From positions 186,001-250,000 of the forward strand of contig JANRLI010000003.1 of assembly GCA_033762625.1 (NCBI GenBank): 64,000 nt of DNA, written 5' to 3'. Under the pieces are notes generated by a model that was not told where the DNA came from, ran no database searches, and saw nothing but the letters and a program-made list of their open reading frames with translations. Every line of letters starts with the position of its first letter. The first letter of the stretch is position 1. The position numbers were made by a program, and so were the translations under genes. This document shows positions 34,157 through 43,178 of this stretch, one piece after another. This DNA is from Alphaproteobacteria bacterium (GTDB taxonomy: Bacteria; Pseudomonadota; Alphaproteobacteria; UBA9219; RGZA01).

Positions 34157-35515
34157 TTATACACGCCTCCACAGCGTTTCATTGGCTTTATCTTCAAGAA
34201 TAATGCCGCTATCCAGCAATTCTTTGCGGATGCGGTCAGCCTCGGCAAAGTTCTTGGCGGCCTTTGCATCCTTGCGTGCTGCAATAAGGGCGATGATTTT
34301 TTGCTCATCCATCCCGCCAGCGCTTGGCCCGCGCATCCAGCTTTCAGCATCCTGGGTCAGGAACCCGATGAGGTTTGCGGCATTCACGAAAGCCGATTTG
34401 GTTTTTGTATCCGGCGTTTTATTGAGCTGCGATACCAAATCATGCAAAATAGCGAATGCCTGCGGCGTATTCAAATCATCATCCATGGCTTGTGTGAATG
34501 CAGCAGGGGCAGGAATGGTTTTATCAACCGGAATGTCCTTGCTGTTGCGCAATGCGCCGTACCATCCATCCAGTGTATGCTTGGCTTTCTTTAATGCATC
34601 TTCGCTGAAATCCAGCGGCTGGCGGTAATGCGCGGTAAGCAGCGCAAGCCGTAATGCTTCCCCGGGCGCGATCGAAAGCAAATCGCGAACCGTGAAGAAA
34701 TTCCCTAATGATTTGCTCATTTTATCATTGTTGATGGTCAGGAACCCATTATGCATCCACAGTTTTGCCAGCGGGGCATCATTGTGCGCGCAGCGGCTTT
34801 GCGCGATTTCGTTTTCATGGTGCGGGAAGATTAAATCCAATCCCCCGCCGTGAATATCAAATGTTTCCCCCAAATGTTCCTTTGCCATCGCGGAGCATTC
34901 AATATGCCAACCGGGCCGGCCACGGCCATAGGGGCTATCCCATCCCACTTGGTCAGGAGCCGATGGTTTCCATAATACAAAGTCAGCTGCGTCTTTCTTA
35001 TATGGCGCAACTTCTACGCGTGCGCCTGCAATCAATTCATCGCGTGAACGGCGTGATAACTCGCCGTAATTTGGCATCGATGGCACATTGAATAATACAT
35101 GACCATCTACTGCGTAGGCATGGCCTTTTTCAATTAGCCTAGCAATCAGCGCGAGCATATGCGGAATGTGCGCAGTAGCACGCGGTTCAATATCCGGCGG
35201 CAGCGCTAGCAGTGCAGCCATATCATCATGATACGCTTTGGTTGTACGCGTTGTGATGCTATCAATCGGCTCGCCGGTTTCTTTGGCTTTTGCCATGATC
35301 TTATCGTCCACATCCGTGATGTTGCGAACGTATGTGACCTTCGGATAATGCGATTTCAATATGCGGTACAGCGTATCAAACACCACCACAGGCCGTGCAT
35401 TGCCAAGATGTGCGAAGTCATACACCGTTGGTCCGCACACATACATGCGCACATTCTTTGCATCCAATGGCGTGAAGTTTTCTTTTGTACGGGTAAGAGT
35501 ATTATAAAGCTGCAT
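34157..35515 (-). CDS. cysS: Cysteinyl-tRNA synthetase
   Basis: CysS charges tRNA-Cys. The 452-residue class I enzyme opens MQLYNTLTRTKENF. It has the first zinc ligand in MYVCGPTVYDFAHLGNAR together with the HIGH-like HLGN. Further zinc ligands are in WHIECSAM and the HHEN block, and the KMSKS motif is KMSKSLGNF. ATG 35515 is the family start; an upstream ORF extension of 19 residues is rejected. AAGG lies upstream and gltX ends 10 nt before. Confidence 0.97.
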   Translation of the reverse strand: MQLYNTLTRTKENFTPLDAKNVRMYVCGPTVYDFAHLGNARPVVVFDTLYRILKSHYPKVTYVRNITDVDDKIMAKAKETGEPIDSITTRTTKAYHDDMAALLALPPDIEPRATAHIPHMLALIARLIEKGHAYAVDGHVLFNVPSMPNYGELSRRSRDELIAGARVEVAPYKKDAADFVLWKPSAPDQVGWDSPYGRGRPGWHIECSAMAKEHLGETFDIHGGGLDLIFPHHENEIAQSRCAHNDAPLAKLWMHNGFLTINNDKMSKSLGNFFTVRDLLSIAPGEALRLALLTAHYRQPLDFSEDALKKAKHTLDGWYGALRNSKDIPVDKTIPAPAAFTQAMDDDLNTPQAFAILHDLVSQLNKTPDTKTKSAFVNAANLIGFLTQDAESWMRGPSAGGMDEQKIIALIAARKDAKAAKNFAEADRIRKELLDSGIILEDKANETLWRRV

Positions 35516-35525
35516 TTCGAAACCT

Positions 35526-36869
35526 TTATGCGGTCTGTCCAGCAAGACGAGCCTTTGCGCGTACTTCGCCAATCAACGGCAACATCATCTTCATTTCAGG
35601 CCCGTGTTCTTGTCCTGTTAGCGCAAGGCGCAGCGGCATGAATAATTGTTTGCCTGAACGCCCTGTTGCCGCACCTAATGCTTTGGTCCATGTGCCCCAT
35701 GTGGTTTCATCCCATGGCGCGGCGGGCAATAATGCAGCAGCTTGCTTGATAAATTCCGCATCTTCAATTTTAGGGCTAAGTTTTTCATTCGTAATCTGCC
35801 ACCAGTTTTTAATCTCGTTGAACTGGGTCATATTCTGGTGAACCGCGTTCCAGAATGTTTCATCAACTGCACTTAACCCCATTGCGGCAAGACGCGGCGC
35901 AGCCTGCGCATAACTCATATGATGAATAATGCGTGCGTTAATCCGCATCAAATCCTTGGTATCAAATTTTGGGGGCGAGCGGCCAATTTTCTTGAAATCG
36001 AAGCTATTCACCAATTCATCCATGCTATTGGCTGCTTCAATTGGATCCGATGTTCCGGTTTTGGCAAGAAGGCTGGCAATCGCCAAGGGCTCAACGCCCA
36101 TTTCGTCACGCAGACCCGCAACACTCATACTACCCAGACGTTTGGAAAGCTCTTCACCGCTGGCGAGGGTAATAAGCGGCAAATGCGCGAAGGTAGGAAC
36201 AGGCGCGTTCATCGCTTCCCAAATCTGGATTTGCACGGCGGTATTCGCCACGTGATCTTCGCCGCGAATAACGTGGGTGATTTTCATATCCGCATCGTCA
36301 ACTACTGAACAGAAGGTATAAAGCGGCACGCCATCTTCGCGCACCAAAACGGGGTCGCTGAGTGCGCCGCCCGCAAAGGATTTATGGCCTTGCACCAAAT
36401 CATCCCACACAACGGGTGTATCATTTAACTTAAAGCGCCAATGGGGTTTCTGGCCTGCGGCAATCTTTGCAGCGATTTCTTCTTTGGTCAGTTTTAATGC
36501 GTCGCGGTTATAAATCGGCGGCATCCCGCGGCTGAGTTGCGATTTGCGCTTGAGCGCCAATTCTTCCTGATTTTCAAAACATGGATAGGCACGGCCCGCT
36601 GCCTTGAACTGTTCTAACACTTCGTTATAGCGCGCAAAGCGGTCCGATTGTTTGGCGAATAAATCCCAGCTTAAGCCCAGCCATTTGAAATCGCGTTCAA
36701 TTGCATCGGCAAAAGCCTGCGTTGAACGCTCCATATCCGTGTCATCCAACCGTAGCATGAATTTGCCGCCTTGCTTACGCGTGAACAGCCAGTTCATGAG
36801 CGCGGTGCGTACATTTCCTACATGCAAAAATCCAGTGGGGGAGGGAGCAATACGTACAAGAGTGGACAT
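35526..36869 (-). CDS. gltX: Glutamyl-tRNA synthetase
   Basis: GltX attaches glutamate to tRNA. The 447-residue class I protein opens STLVRIAPSPTGFLHVGNVRTALMNWLF, containing the HIGH-like HVGN. It has RLDDTDMERS, VVDDADMKITHVIRGEDH and the KMSKS equivalent ELSKRLGSMSV. Alphaproteobacteria often carry two GltX forms, and the SKRLG variant fits either. The open frame extends 73 residues upstream, but ATG 36869 agrees with the family; the extension would run toward the divergent uvrB gene. Confidence 0.95.
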   Translation of the reverse strand: MSTLVRIAPSPTGFLHVGNVRTALMNWLFTRKQGGKFMLRLDDTDMERSTQAFADAIERDFKWLGLSWDLFAKQSDRFARYNEVLEQFKAAGRAYPCFENQEELALKRKSQLSRGMPPIYNRDALKLTKEEIAAKIAAGQKPHWRFKLNDTPVVWDDLVQGHKSFAGGALSDPVLVREDGVPLYTFCSVVDDADMKITHVIRGEDHVANTAVQIQIWEAMNAPVPTFAHLPLITLASGEELSKRLGSMSVAGLRDEMGVEPLAIASLLAKTGTSDPIEAANSMDELVNSFDFKKIGRSPPKFDTKDLMRINARIIHHMSYAQAAPRLAAMGLSAVDETFWNAVHQNMTQFNEIKNWWQITNEKLSPKIEDAEFIKQAAALLPAAPWDETTWGTWTKALGAATGRSGKQLFMPLRLALTGQEHGPEMKMMLPLIGEVRAKARLAGQTA

Positions 36870-36974
36870 GGGCCTTAAAACTTTCGGGAAAACACTTGAG
36901 AAATCAACCAGTCCCACCAATATGAAGCCTAATAAAATTGCTGCAAGAGCTATTTCATAAAGGTAAACTGCCTT

Positions 36975-39083
36975 ATGTCCAATCCAACCGCTTTTCCTAT
37001 CATGGCTGACGTAATCCGGCCGGAATTCCGCCCCGAAAGCGGCAAGAAGTTCGAGCTGGTCTCGGATTACACGCCGGCAGGTGACCAACCGCAGGCAATC
37101 GCGGAGCTATTGGAAGGCTTGAGCGCTGAAACGCGTGACCAGGTATTATTGGGCGTTACCGGTTCAGGAAAAACATTCACGATTGCGCATGTCATTCAGC
37201 AGGTGCAGCGCCCCACGCTCATTCTTGCCCCCAACAAAACACTTGCGGCCCAGCTTTACGGGGAGATGAAATCATTCTTCCCGAATAACGCGGTTGAATA
37301 CTTTGTGTCCTATTACGACTACTATCAGCCCGAAGCCTATGTCCCGCGCACCGATACCTATATTGAAAAAGAATCGAGCGTGAATGAACAGATTGACCGT
37401 ATGCGCCATTCGGCCACGCGCGCGCTGCTGGAACGTGATGATGTGATTATCGTTGCATCGGTATCTTGTATTTACGGTATTGGCTCGGTTGAATCCTATA
37501 GCAACATGACGCTGGTATTGCAAAAGGGCGAGGCAAAGTCGCGTGATGATGTGCTTCGGCACCTTGTTGAAATGCATTATAAGCGCAACGATGACAGTTT
37601 TGGTCGCGGCTTCTTCCGTGTGCGCGGTGATATTGTTGAAATATTCCCATCGCATTTGGAAGACCGCGCATGGCGATTGTCGTTCTTTGGTGATGAGTTG
37701 GAAAGTATCACGGAAGTTGACCCGCTCACCGGCGAAAAAATCGCCGCACTCGATTTGGTCAAGCTTTATGCTAACAGCCACTACGTAACACCAAAACCCA
37801 CGATTAATCAGGCAATTGCCCAAATCAAACGGGATGCGAAAGAGCAGGTGGAGGCATTTACACAGGCTGGCAAGTTGATCGAAGCGCAACGCATTGGCGA
37901 GCGCACCCAGTTTGATGTGGAAATGATGCTAGCGACGGGAAGCTGCGCGGGTATCGAAAACTATTCGCGCTATTTAACGGGCCGCAAACCCGGCGAAGCG
38001 CCGCCAACCCTGTTTGAATATCTTCCAAAAAATGCGTTGCTGATTTTGGATGAAAGCCACGTCATGGTTCCTCAGCTCTCCGCAATGTATAAGGGCGACT
38101 ATGCGCGTAAATCCACGCTGGCGGAATTCGGTTTTCGCTTGCCATCGTGTATTGATAACCGGCCATTGAAGTTCGAGGAATGGGAGGCATTTCGTCCGCA
38201 AACCATTTATGTGTCTGCAACGCCCGGCCCTTGGGAACTTAATCAAACAGGCGGTGTGTTCACAGAGCAAATTGTACGCCCCACCGGGCTGACTGACCCT
38301 CCCGTTATTATTCGTCCAACCGAACATCAGGTGGATGATTTATTGGCCGAATGCCGCCGCGTGGTTGAAAAGGGTTTGCGCGTTCTGGTTACCACGCTTA
38401 CCAAAAAAATGGCGGAAGCACTTACCGAATATATGGGCGATGCGGGATTAAAGGTGTGCTACATCCACAGCGATGTTGAAACGCTGGAGCGCATCGAAAT
38501 CATTCGTGATTTGCGCTTGGGGGTATATGACATTCTGATTGGCATTAACTTGCTGCGCGAAGGTCTTGATATTCCGGAATGCGGTTTGGTCGCTATTTTG
38601 GATGCGGATAAAGAAGGGTATTTGCGTTCCCGTACATCGCTTATTCAAACCATTGGCCGCGCGGCACGTAATGTGGATGGACGCGCGATTTTATATGCAG
38701 ATAGTATCACCAAAAGTATGCAAGCTGCGATTGATGAAACCAATCGCCGCCGCGATAAGCAAAAAGAATATAATATTGCGCATAACATCACGCCTGAAAC
38801 CATCAAGAAGCAAATCGGTGATATTCTACATTCCGCCTATGAGCGCGATTATTTAAGCGTGGATACTAGCGTGGAAGAGGGCGCGCTGGTGGGCAATAAT
38901 ATGAAGGCACATTTAAAGGCGCTGAATGAGCAGATGATGGAAGCTGCAAGTAATCTGGAATTTGAAGAAGCAGCGCGTCTGCGTGATGAAATTCACCGGC
39001 TCGAAGCAAAGGAACTGGGTATTGCGGCTCCCGTGCCGCGCGCATCCAAACGGTTCGAGCCAAAAAAACGTGGTCGCAGATAA
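36975..39083 (+). CDS. uvrB: Excinuclease ABC subunit B
   Basis: UvrB verifies DNA damage and recruits UvrC. The 702-residue protein has Walker [11 protein letters not shown], the DNA-clamping beta-hairpin [30 protein letters not shown], the helicase motif V-VI region [21 protein letters not shown] and [13 protein letters not shown]. The C-terminal UVR motif is [19 protein letters not shown] basic tail [11 protein letters not shown] ends it. The gene diverges from gltX, with 105 bp between them. Confidence 0.98.
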   Translation: MSNPTAFPIMADVIRPEFRPESGKKFELVSDYTPAGDQPQAIAELLEGLSAETRDQVLLGVTGSGKTFTIAHVIQQVQRPTLILAPNKTLAAQLYGEMKSFFPNNAVEYFVSYYDYYQPEAYVPRTDTYIEKESSVNEQIDRMRHSATRALLERDDVIIVASVSCIYGIGSVESYSNMTLVLQKGEAKSRDDVLRHLVEMHYKRNDDSFGRGFFRVRGDIVEIFPSHLEDRAWRLSFFGDELESITEVDPLTGEKIAALDLVKLYANSHYVTPKPTINQAIAQIKRDAKEQVEAFTQAGKLIEAQRIGERTQFDVEMMLATGSCAGIENYSRYLTGRKPGEAPPTLFEYLPKNALLILDESHVMVPQLSAMYKGDYARKSTLAEFGFRLPSCIDNRPLKFEEWEAFRPQTIYVSATPGPWELNQTGGVFTEQIVRPTGLTDPPVIIRPTEHQVDDLLAECRRVVEKGLRVLVTTLTKKMAEALTEYMGDAGLKVCYIHSDVETLERIEIIRDLRLGVYDILIGINLLREGLDIPECGLVAILDADKEGYLRSRTSLIQTIGRAARNVDGRAILYADSITKSMQAAIDETNRRRDKQKEYNIAHNITPETIKKQIGDILHSAYERDYLSVDTSVEEGALVGNNMKAHLKALNEQMMEAASNLEFEEAARLRDEIHRLEAKELGIAAPVPRASKRFEPKKRGRR

Positions 39084-39095
39084 TTTATGGGATAG

Positions 39096-39938
39096 TTAAA
39101 AACAATAACTATCAATTGTGCCATCCAGCATGCGCTGAGTGTCTTCCCCGTCAATCACTGGCTTTAATACTGTTGGGATAAGGGGCAATAAATCAATGCG
39201 TTCCATCGGCAGACAAATCATATTCACGGTGCGAAATCCGCGAAAAATATTTTCTGAAACTTTATTGTAGTTATCCGGATTAAACAGCCGTGCGGTATGC
39301 CACCACAACCGATAGCGTTGGCCTTGCAACCATTGAATAAGGGCTGATGCGCCATCCATCTTGTCGTTTTCCACATACATCACCGGCCGGTCGCGCGCGA
39401 TTGTTTTGGCTGCGCCTTTTAATGCGCTAAGTTCCATTCCTTCAATATCCATTTTGATGAATGAGATTTTGGGAAGGTTCAAACTATCCAGCGTAATAAC
39501 CTTTATGTTTAAATCATCACCAACCGTATCAAACGAAAACGCGCCAAGGTTATTGGCTTTGTCATAATCGGGGACGGCAGTTTCAATCATGCCTGCTGTT
39601 TCGCCCAGCCCCTCAATGTGCGGGATAAGCTGGGTTAGATTGTTTATCGCGGCGTTTTGTTTAAGGCAGTGATTTAAAACGGGCTGTGGCTCAAATGCGT
39701 GAACCTTTCCGGCAATTCCAACCTTGTGTGCCATGGGGAGTGAGAACCCGCCAATATTTGCGCCGGCATCCACAACGCAATCGCCCAGATTGATGAAGCG
39801 CTGCATAAGCAGCCACTCATGCTCAATGTATTCGCCATAATGAATCAGTGATTTGCCGACAAACACATCATGGCGATTGACCATGAATTTGCCATACCGT
39901 GTTTCTACGGTTATAAAAGATGAAGCGCTCTCGTTCAT
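39096..39938 (-). CDS. FkbM-family SAM-dependent methyltransferase
   Basis: A 280-residue class I methyltransferase. VVDAGANIGGFSLPMAHKVG is the SAM-binding loop, HAFEPQPVLNHCLKQNAAIN the second strand, and SFIKMDIEGMELSALKGA the FkbM signature. Members O-methylate sugars, polyketides or other small molecules; the substrate is not given by the context. Convergent with uvrB, 12 bp apart. Confidence 0.88.
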   Translation of the reverse strand: MNESASSFITVETRYGKFMVNRHDVFVGKSLIHYGEYIEHEWLLMQRFINLGDCVVDAGANIGGFSLPMAHKVGIAGKVHAFEPQPVLNHCLKQNAAINNLTQLIPHIEGLGETAGMIETAVPDYDKANNLGAFSFDTVGDDLNIKVITLDSLNLPKISFIKMDIEGMELSALKGAAKTIARDRPVMYVENDKMDGASALIQWLQGQRYRLWWHTARLFNPDNYNKVSENIFRGFRTVNMICLPMERIDLLPLIPTVLKPVIDGEDTQRMLDGTIDSYCF

Positions 39939-39993
39939 AAATAAACGGTATAAGGCGCGTGACAGTTTCGCAATATGGTTTTAGAATACGCGC

Positions 39994-40221
39994 ATGCAAT
40001 GGATAATCTTTGGCATATTGGCAATAATTGTGGTCAGCGGCGTGCGCCGCATGGCGCGCGAAGATAAACCCAAGGCTGCGCCGTTTTCTTCCGCCGTGAC
40101 CGATACAAAGCCGGTTAATCCGCAAATTCCTGTGCAGGATACCGTGCAGTGCCCCAAATGCGGTGCATTCATGGTAAAAAATGCAACCTGTAACAGCCCC
40201 GGCTGTATGGTAACAAAATAA
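39994..40221 (+). CDS. Small membrane-anchored zinc-ribbon-like protein
   Basis: A 75-residue protein. One N-terminal transmembrane helix (MQWIIFGILAIIVVSGVRRM) is followed by a basic polar linker and two cysteine pairs, CPKCGAF and CNSPGC, that could form a zinc ribbon near the C-terminus. I do not recognise the family. The stop overlaps the next start (TAATG), so it is coupled to the amidohydrolase gene. Function unknown. Confidence 0.72.
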   Translation: MQWIIFGILAIIVVSGVRRMAREDKPKAAPFSSAVTDTKPVNPQIPVQDTVQCPKCGAFMVKNATCNSPGCMVTK

Positions 40222-41081
40222 TGCGCAATGTGTTATCCAACGCGATGATAGATGTAAGCATCCCGCAGAGCAGTGCAGCGCCATTAGTGTTGGATAGCCC
40301 GCATAGCGGCAGCATGTATCCTGAGGATTTTCATTATATTGTTCCGCAATTCTGGCTGCGCCAAACCGAAGACAGCTACGTGGATGAATTATTTTCGTTT
40401 GCGCCATCACTTGGCGCAACGCTCATGAAAGCAAATTTCACGCGCAGTTATATTGATGTCAATCGCGCGATCGATGATTTGGATCCGACGATGATTTCCG
40501 GCACGCTACCCTTTGCGCTGGAACCAACAGAACGCAGCTTTGCAGGGTATGGACTTATCCGTCATTTGTGCCGTGGTCAGGCGGTTTATGCCAACAAACT
40601 ATCGGCCGAAGAAATTCAAAAGCGCTTGCAGGAATGCTATACGCCATATCATGCGCTACTCAAAAAACTCATCAATGATGTGCATAGCCAGTTCGGTGCT
40701 GTGTGGCATATCAATTGTCATTCTATGCCGTCACATATGGCGGTGAAGGCACGTCCGGATTTTATTTTGGGTGACCGTGATGGCGCATCATCCGAACCTG
40801 AATTTATCCATGTTCTTACCGATGCTATCAAGCGTCTGGGATATTCGGTTGCGCATAATGACCCTTATAAGGGCGTTGAAATTGTGCATCGCTACGGCCA
40901 TCCGCGTGCCGGATTTCACAGCGTCCAGCTGGAAATAAACCGCGCACTTTATATGGATGAAGAAACGCTGGAGCGTTCAGCAAATTTCGCAGTACTGAAG
41001 CGCGATTTGGCAAAAATTATTCAGGACATAAAGTCGTGGATAGCGCAGCGCGGCGAACCTGAACAAATGGTTGCGGAATAA
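40221..41081 (+). CDS. N-formylglutamate amidohydrolase family protein
   Basis: A 286-residue zinc hydrolase family member: LVLDSPHSGSMYPEDF, then SYVDELF, RSYIDVNRAIDDLDP, VWHINCHSMPSHM, LGDRDGASSEPEF and EIVHRYGHPRAGFHSVQLEINRALY. These blocks fit N-formylglutamate deformylase (HutG-type). With no hut genes near, a histidine-degradation role is not shown. MRNVLSNAM could also begin at the second Met. The start overlaps the previous stop. Confidence 0.88.
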   Translation: MRNVLSNAMIDVSIPQSSAAPLVLDSPHSGSMYPEDFHYIVPQFWLRQTEDSYVDELFSFAPSLGATLMKANFTRSYIDVNRAIDDLDPTMISGTLPFALEPTERSFAGYGLIRHLCRGQAVYANKLSAEEIQKRLQECYTPYHALLKKLINDVHSQFGAVWHINCHSMPSHMAVKARPDFILGDRDGASSEPEFIHVLTDAIKRLGYSVAHNDPYKGVEIVHRYGHPRAGFHSVQLEINRALYMDEETLERSANFAVLKRDLAKIIQDIKSWIAQRGEPEQMVAE

Positions 41082-41095
41082 AAATCAAAACTAAA

Positions 41096-41557
41096 TTATC
41101 TGCCTTCTTTACCCTTGGGCACGCTCGGGCGGCCAATATTGCCAAGCAATTGCTGTAAGATGGTGATGTCTTTTCCATAGGTGGGTGTCTTACCCGAAAC
41201 AGGGTCGATGTTGCGCGCAAGTTCCGCGCCGGATTTGTTCACGGATGAAACTTTTCCTTCCGGCGTAAACTCAACGGTAACGATTTTTTGTTCCTTCAAC
41301 TCTGGATCAAAGAAGGCTTCTTTTTCGGTGCGCTGGCCGATGTAGTACCATGTCTTGTCATCAAAGGTTGCCATTTGCGTTGGCGTTCCCAAAACCTTGG
41401 CCACATCTTCTCTGGTGCTTTCACCGATTTTGATTTGCTGCAATTGATCGTCCTCAATCGTGTTGCCGCGCTTGGCAACCGTTGGGGTGCATGATGCAAG
41501 GGTTAACCCCAGCATCAAGATGGCCGCAGTAGTGGTAAGGAATTGAAAGATAACCAT
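41096..41557 (-). CDS. bamE: Outer membrane assembly lipoprotein BamE
   Basis: BamE is a lipoprotein of the BAM complex that inserts beta-barrel proteins in the outer membrane. The 153-residue precursor has a lipoprotein signal with lipobox LTLASC. The SmpA/OmlA fold follows: IKIGESTREDVAKVLGTPTQMATFDDKTWYYIGQR, FFDPELKEQKIVTVEF. A C-terminal extension follows (ITILQQLLGNIGRPSVPKG), common in alphaproteobacteria. ATG 41557 lies in CCATGG, whose other strand offers the first ATG of the divergent chaperone frame; longer upstream frames are rejected. Confidence 0.9.
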   Translation of the reverse strand: MVIFQFLTTTAAILMLGLTLASCTPTVAKRGNTIEDDQLQQIKIGESTREDVAKVLGTPTQMATFDDKTWYYIGQRTEKEAFFDPELKEQKIVTVEFTPEGKVSSVNKSGAELARNIDPVSGKTPTYGKDITILQQLLGNIGRPSVPKGKEGR

Positions 41558-41594
41558 GGAAAACATCAATATGATTTTGGTAGAACATACCCTT

Positions 41595-42125
41595 ATGAAA
41601 AGCTTTTTCAAACTCTTTCTGAAAAATGAACCGGATGCGCATAAAATCGCGTTGCTTTATGGCGCTATCATGGCGCAGGCGCGCTCAAAAGATTTTTTTA
41701 TTCGTTTTGGTCTAAGTGATGATTTCGAGACACGATTTGAATCCCTTATCCTGCATATGCTGCTGGTGATGCGCCGTTTAAAGGGCGAGGGGCAGGAAGT
41801 TAAGCAAGCGCTGATGGATTTTATGGTGAGTGATTTAGACCGTACGCTGCGCGAAATGGGTGTGGGTGATGTGGGTGTTGTCAAACGCATGAAACATTTT
41901 ATGGAAGGGTTTTATGGCCGGATGAATGCCTATGAAGCTGCGCTAAACAGTGCCGATAAAAAAGAAATTCTCCGCGCGCTAGATCGTAACCTGTATGGTG
42001 CGTCATCAACAGATCTTGCCAAACTGGACATGATGCGTGACTATATTGAAGCACAAGCGCAAATACTCGCCGCGCAGCCCACGCCAGATATCTTAGATGG
42101 CAAAATTTCGTTTAAGGCGATTTAA
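41595..42125 (+). CDS. Ubiquinol-cytochrome c chaperone (UQCC1/CBP3-like)
   Basis: A 176-residue protein of the CBP3 family that helps assemble the cytochrome bc1 complex. ALLYGAIMAQARSKDFFIRFGLSDDFETRFESLILHMLLVMRRL and LDRTLREMGVGDVGVVKRMKHFMEGFYGRMNAYEAAL are the family blocks. MKSFFKLF (ATG 41595) is the best start; two earlier ATGs at 41556 and 41571 would add residues absent from relatives. It is followed 12 nt later by yceD, the usual neighbour. Confidence 0.87.
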   Translation: MKSFFKLFLKNEPDAHKIALLYGAIMAQARSKDFFIRFGLSDDFETRFESLILHMLLVMRRLKGEGQEVKQALMDFMVSDLDRTLREMGVGDVGVVKRMKHFMEGFYGRMNAYEAALNSADKKEILRALDRNLYGASSTDLAKLDMMRDYIEAQAQILAAQPTPDILDGKISFKAI

Positions 42126-42137
42126 GGAACCCATTTT

Positions 42138-42692
42138 ATGCATGAACCCGAAGTTGAATTTTCACGGCTATTTCCCGTTGATAAATTGCGCAGCCATGAA
42201 ATGGATGAACGCATCGAAGCGAATGAAGAAGAGCTGGAGGCATTAGCCAAACGCATGGGGCTTGTTGCGCTGAAAAGCCTTGAAGCAAAGTTGCGTTTGC
42301 AACGCATTCACTCCGGCGAAATGGTAGAAGTGAAGGGCCATTTTAAAGCTAATGTTGTGCAGGATTGCGTTGTAACATTGGAACCGTTTGAAGCATTGGT
42401 GGAAGAAGAATTTACGGCCTATTATGCGCGTCCTGATACCATTCCAAAAGCGGATGAAATGGACATTGATGATGACAATTCGCCAGAACCTATTTCCGCA
42501 AATGGCGATATTGATTTGGGTGAATTGACTGCGCAGCATCTGGCATTGGCGATAGACCCGCATCCGCGCAAACCCGGCGCTACGTTCGAAGTTCCAAAAA
42601 ATGCCAAGGTGGGGGTGGGGGAAAAGCCGATAAATCCCTTCGCGGTGCTTGCGGAATTCCGTGACAAAAAGAATGATAAAAAAGACAAGTAG
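42138..42692 (+). CDS. YceD/DUF177-family protein
   Basis: A 184-residue acidic protein with the DUF177 plan: FSRLFPVDKLRSHEMDERIEANEEELEALAKRMGL, then VEVKGHFKANVVQDCVVTLEPFEALVEEEFTAYY, then GDIDLGELTAQHLALAIDPHPRKPGA. The C-terminus is Lys-rich. The family is usually next to rpmF and has been linked to 23S rRNA metabolism. Here rpmF follows after a 244-bp gap that holds parS. Confidence 0.9.
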   Translation: MHEPEVEFSRLFPVDKLRSHEMDERIEANEEELEALAKRMGLVALKSLEAKLRLQRIHSGEMVEVKGHFKANVVQDCVVTLEPFEALVEEEFTAYYARPDTIPKADEMDIDDDNSPEPISANGDIDLGELTAQHLALAIDPHPRKPGATFEVPKNAKVGVGEKPINPFAVLAEFRDKKNDKKDK

Positions 42693-42734
42693 CTGTTTTT
42701 GAAAAGCGTTGGCAGAACAATCGCTTATAAAAAA

Positions 42735-42750
42735 TGTTTCACGTGAAACA
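42735..42750. other. parS centromere site (ParB-binding)
   Basis: TGTTTCACGTGAAACA is a perfect 16-bp palindrome identical to the canonical parS consensus bound by chromosomal ParB in most bacteria. It lies in the yceD-rpmF gap. parS sites cluster near the replication origin, so this part of the window is probably on the origin-proximal side of the chromosome. No parA or parB gene is in the window. Confidence 0.9.
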
Positions 42751-42790
42751 CATCAAATATGGTGAAAACAGTGAAAAACCAAGTTTTTTG

Positions 42791-42819
42791 TTGACGGTTT
42801 GGCATGCTTGTTTGATTAG
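42791..42819 (+). promoter_or_regulatory. Possible rpmF promoter
   Basis: TTGACG (42791-42796), a 17-bp spacer, then GATTAG (42814-42819). The -10 is weak (3 of 6). It lies about 40 bp from parS, and an RNA leader of about 110 nt would precede rpmF. Confidence 0.35.
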
Positions 42820-42936
42820 AAACCCGTGTATTTATTAATAAAAATGTTAATATCGACGCAAGTGAAGGATGTTCTTGCTTTTCCCCTGCTGCTTAGGTAA
42901 TAAACATCACGATTTTAAACAGTAAAGGTTACCGAT

Positions 42937-43128
42937 ATGGCAGTTCCAAAGAGAAAAACCAGCAAGTCAGTGCGCAACATGCGCCGCTCGCACCACGCAT
43001 TGAAAGCTGTTGGCACATCCGAATGCGCCAATTGCGGTGAAATCAAACGCCCACACCATGTGTGCGGTTCATGTGGCTATTACGATAGCCGTCAGGTTAA
43101 TAGCAAGCAGGATAAGGCTGCTGCCTAA
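42937..43128 (+). CDS. rpmF: Ribosomal protein bL32
   Basis: A 63-residue zinc-ribbon protein of the large ribosomal subunit. [22 protein letters not shown] is the standard N-terminus, and the metal site is [18 protein letters not shown], with all four Cys. Length typical. plsX follows at 50 nt, as in most proteobacteria. Confidence 0.97.
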   Translation: MAVPKRKTSKSVRNMRRSHHALKAVGTSECANCGEIKRPHHVCGSCGYYDSRQVNSKQDKAAA

Positions 43129-43178
43129 TTCGCAGTACGTTTTAAGTTTTCTGTTGGTCTCCCAATTCGGGATTATAT

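Noticed and set aside
36870-37088. 73-residue N-terminal extension of gltX with a hydrophobic segment
   Set aside because: It lies upstream of the family start and reaches over the uvrB start; the catalytic domain begins normally at 36869.
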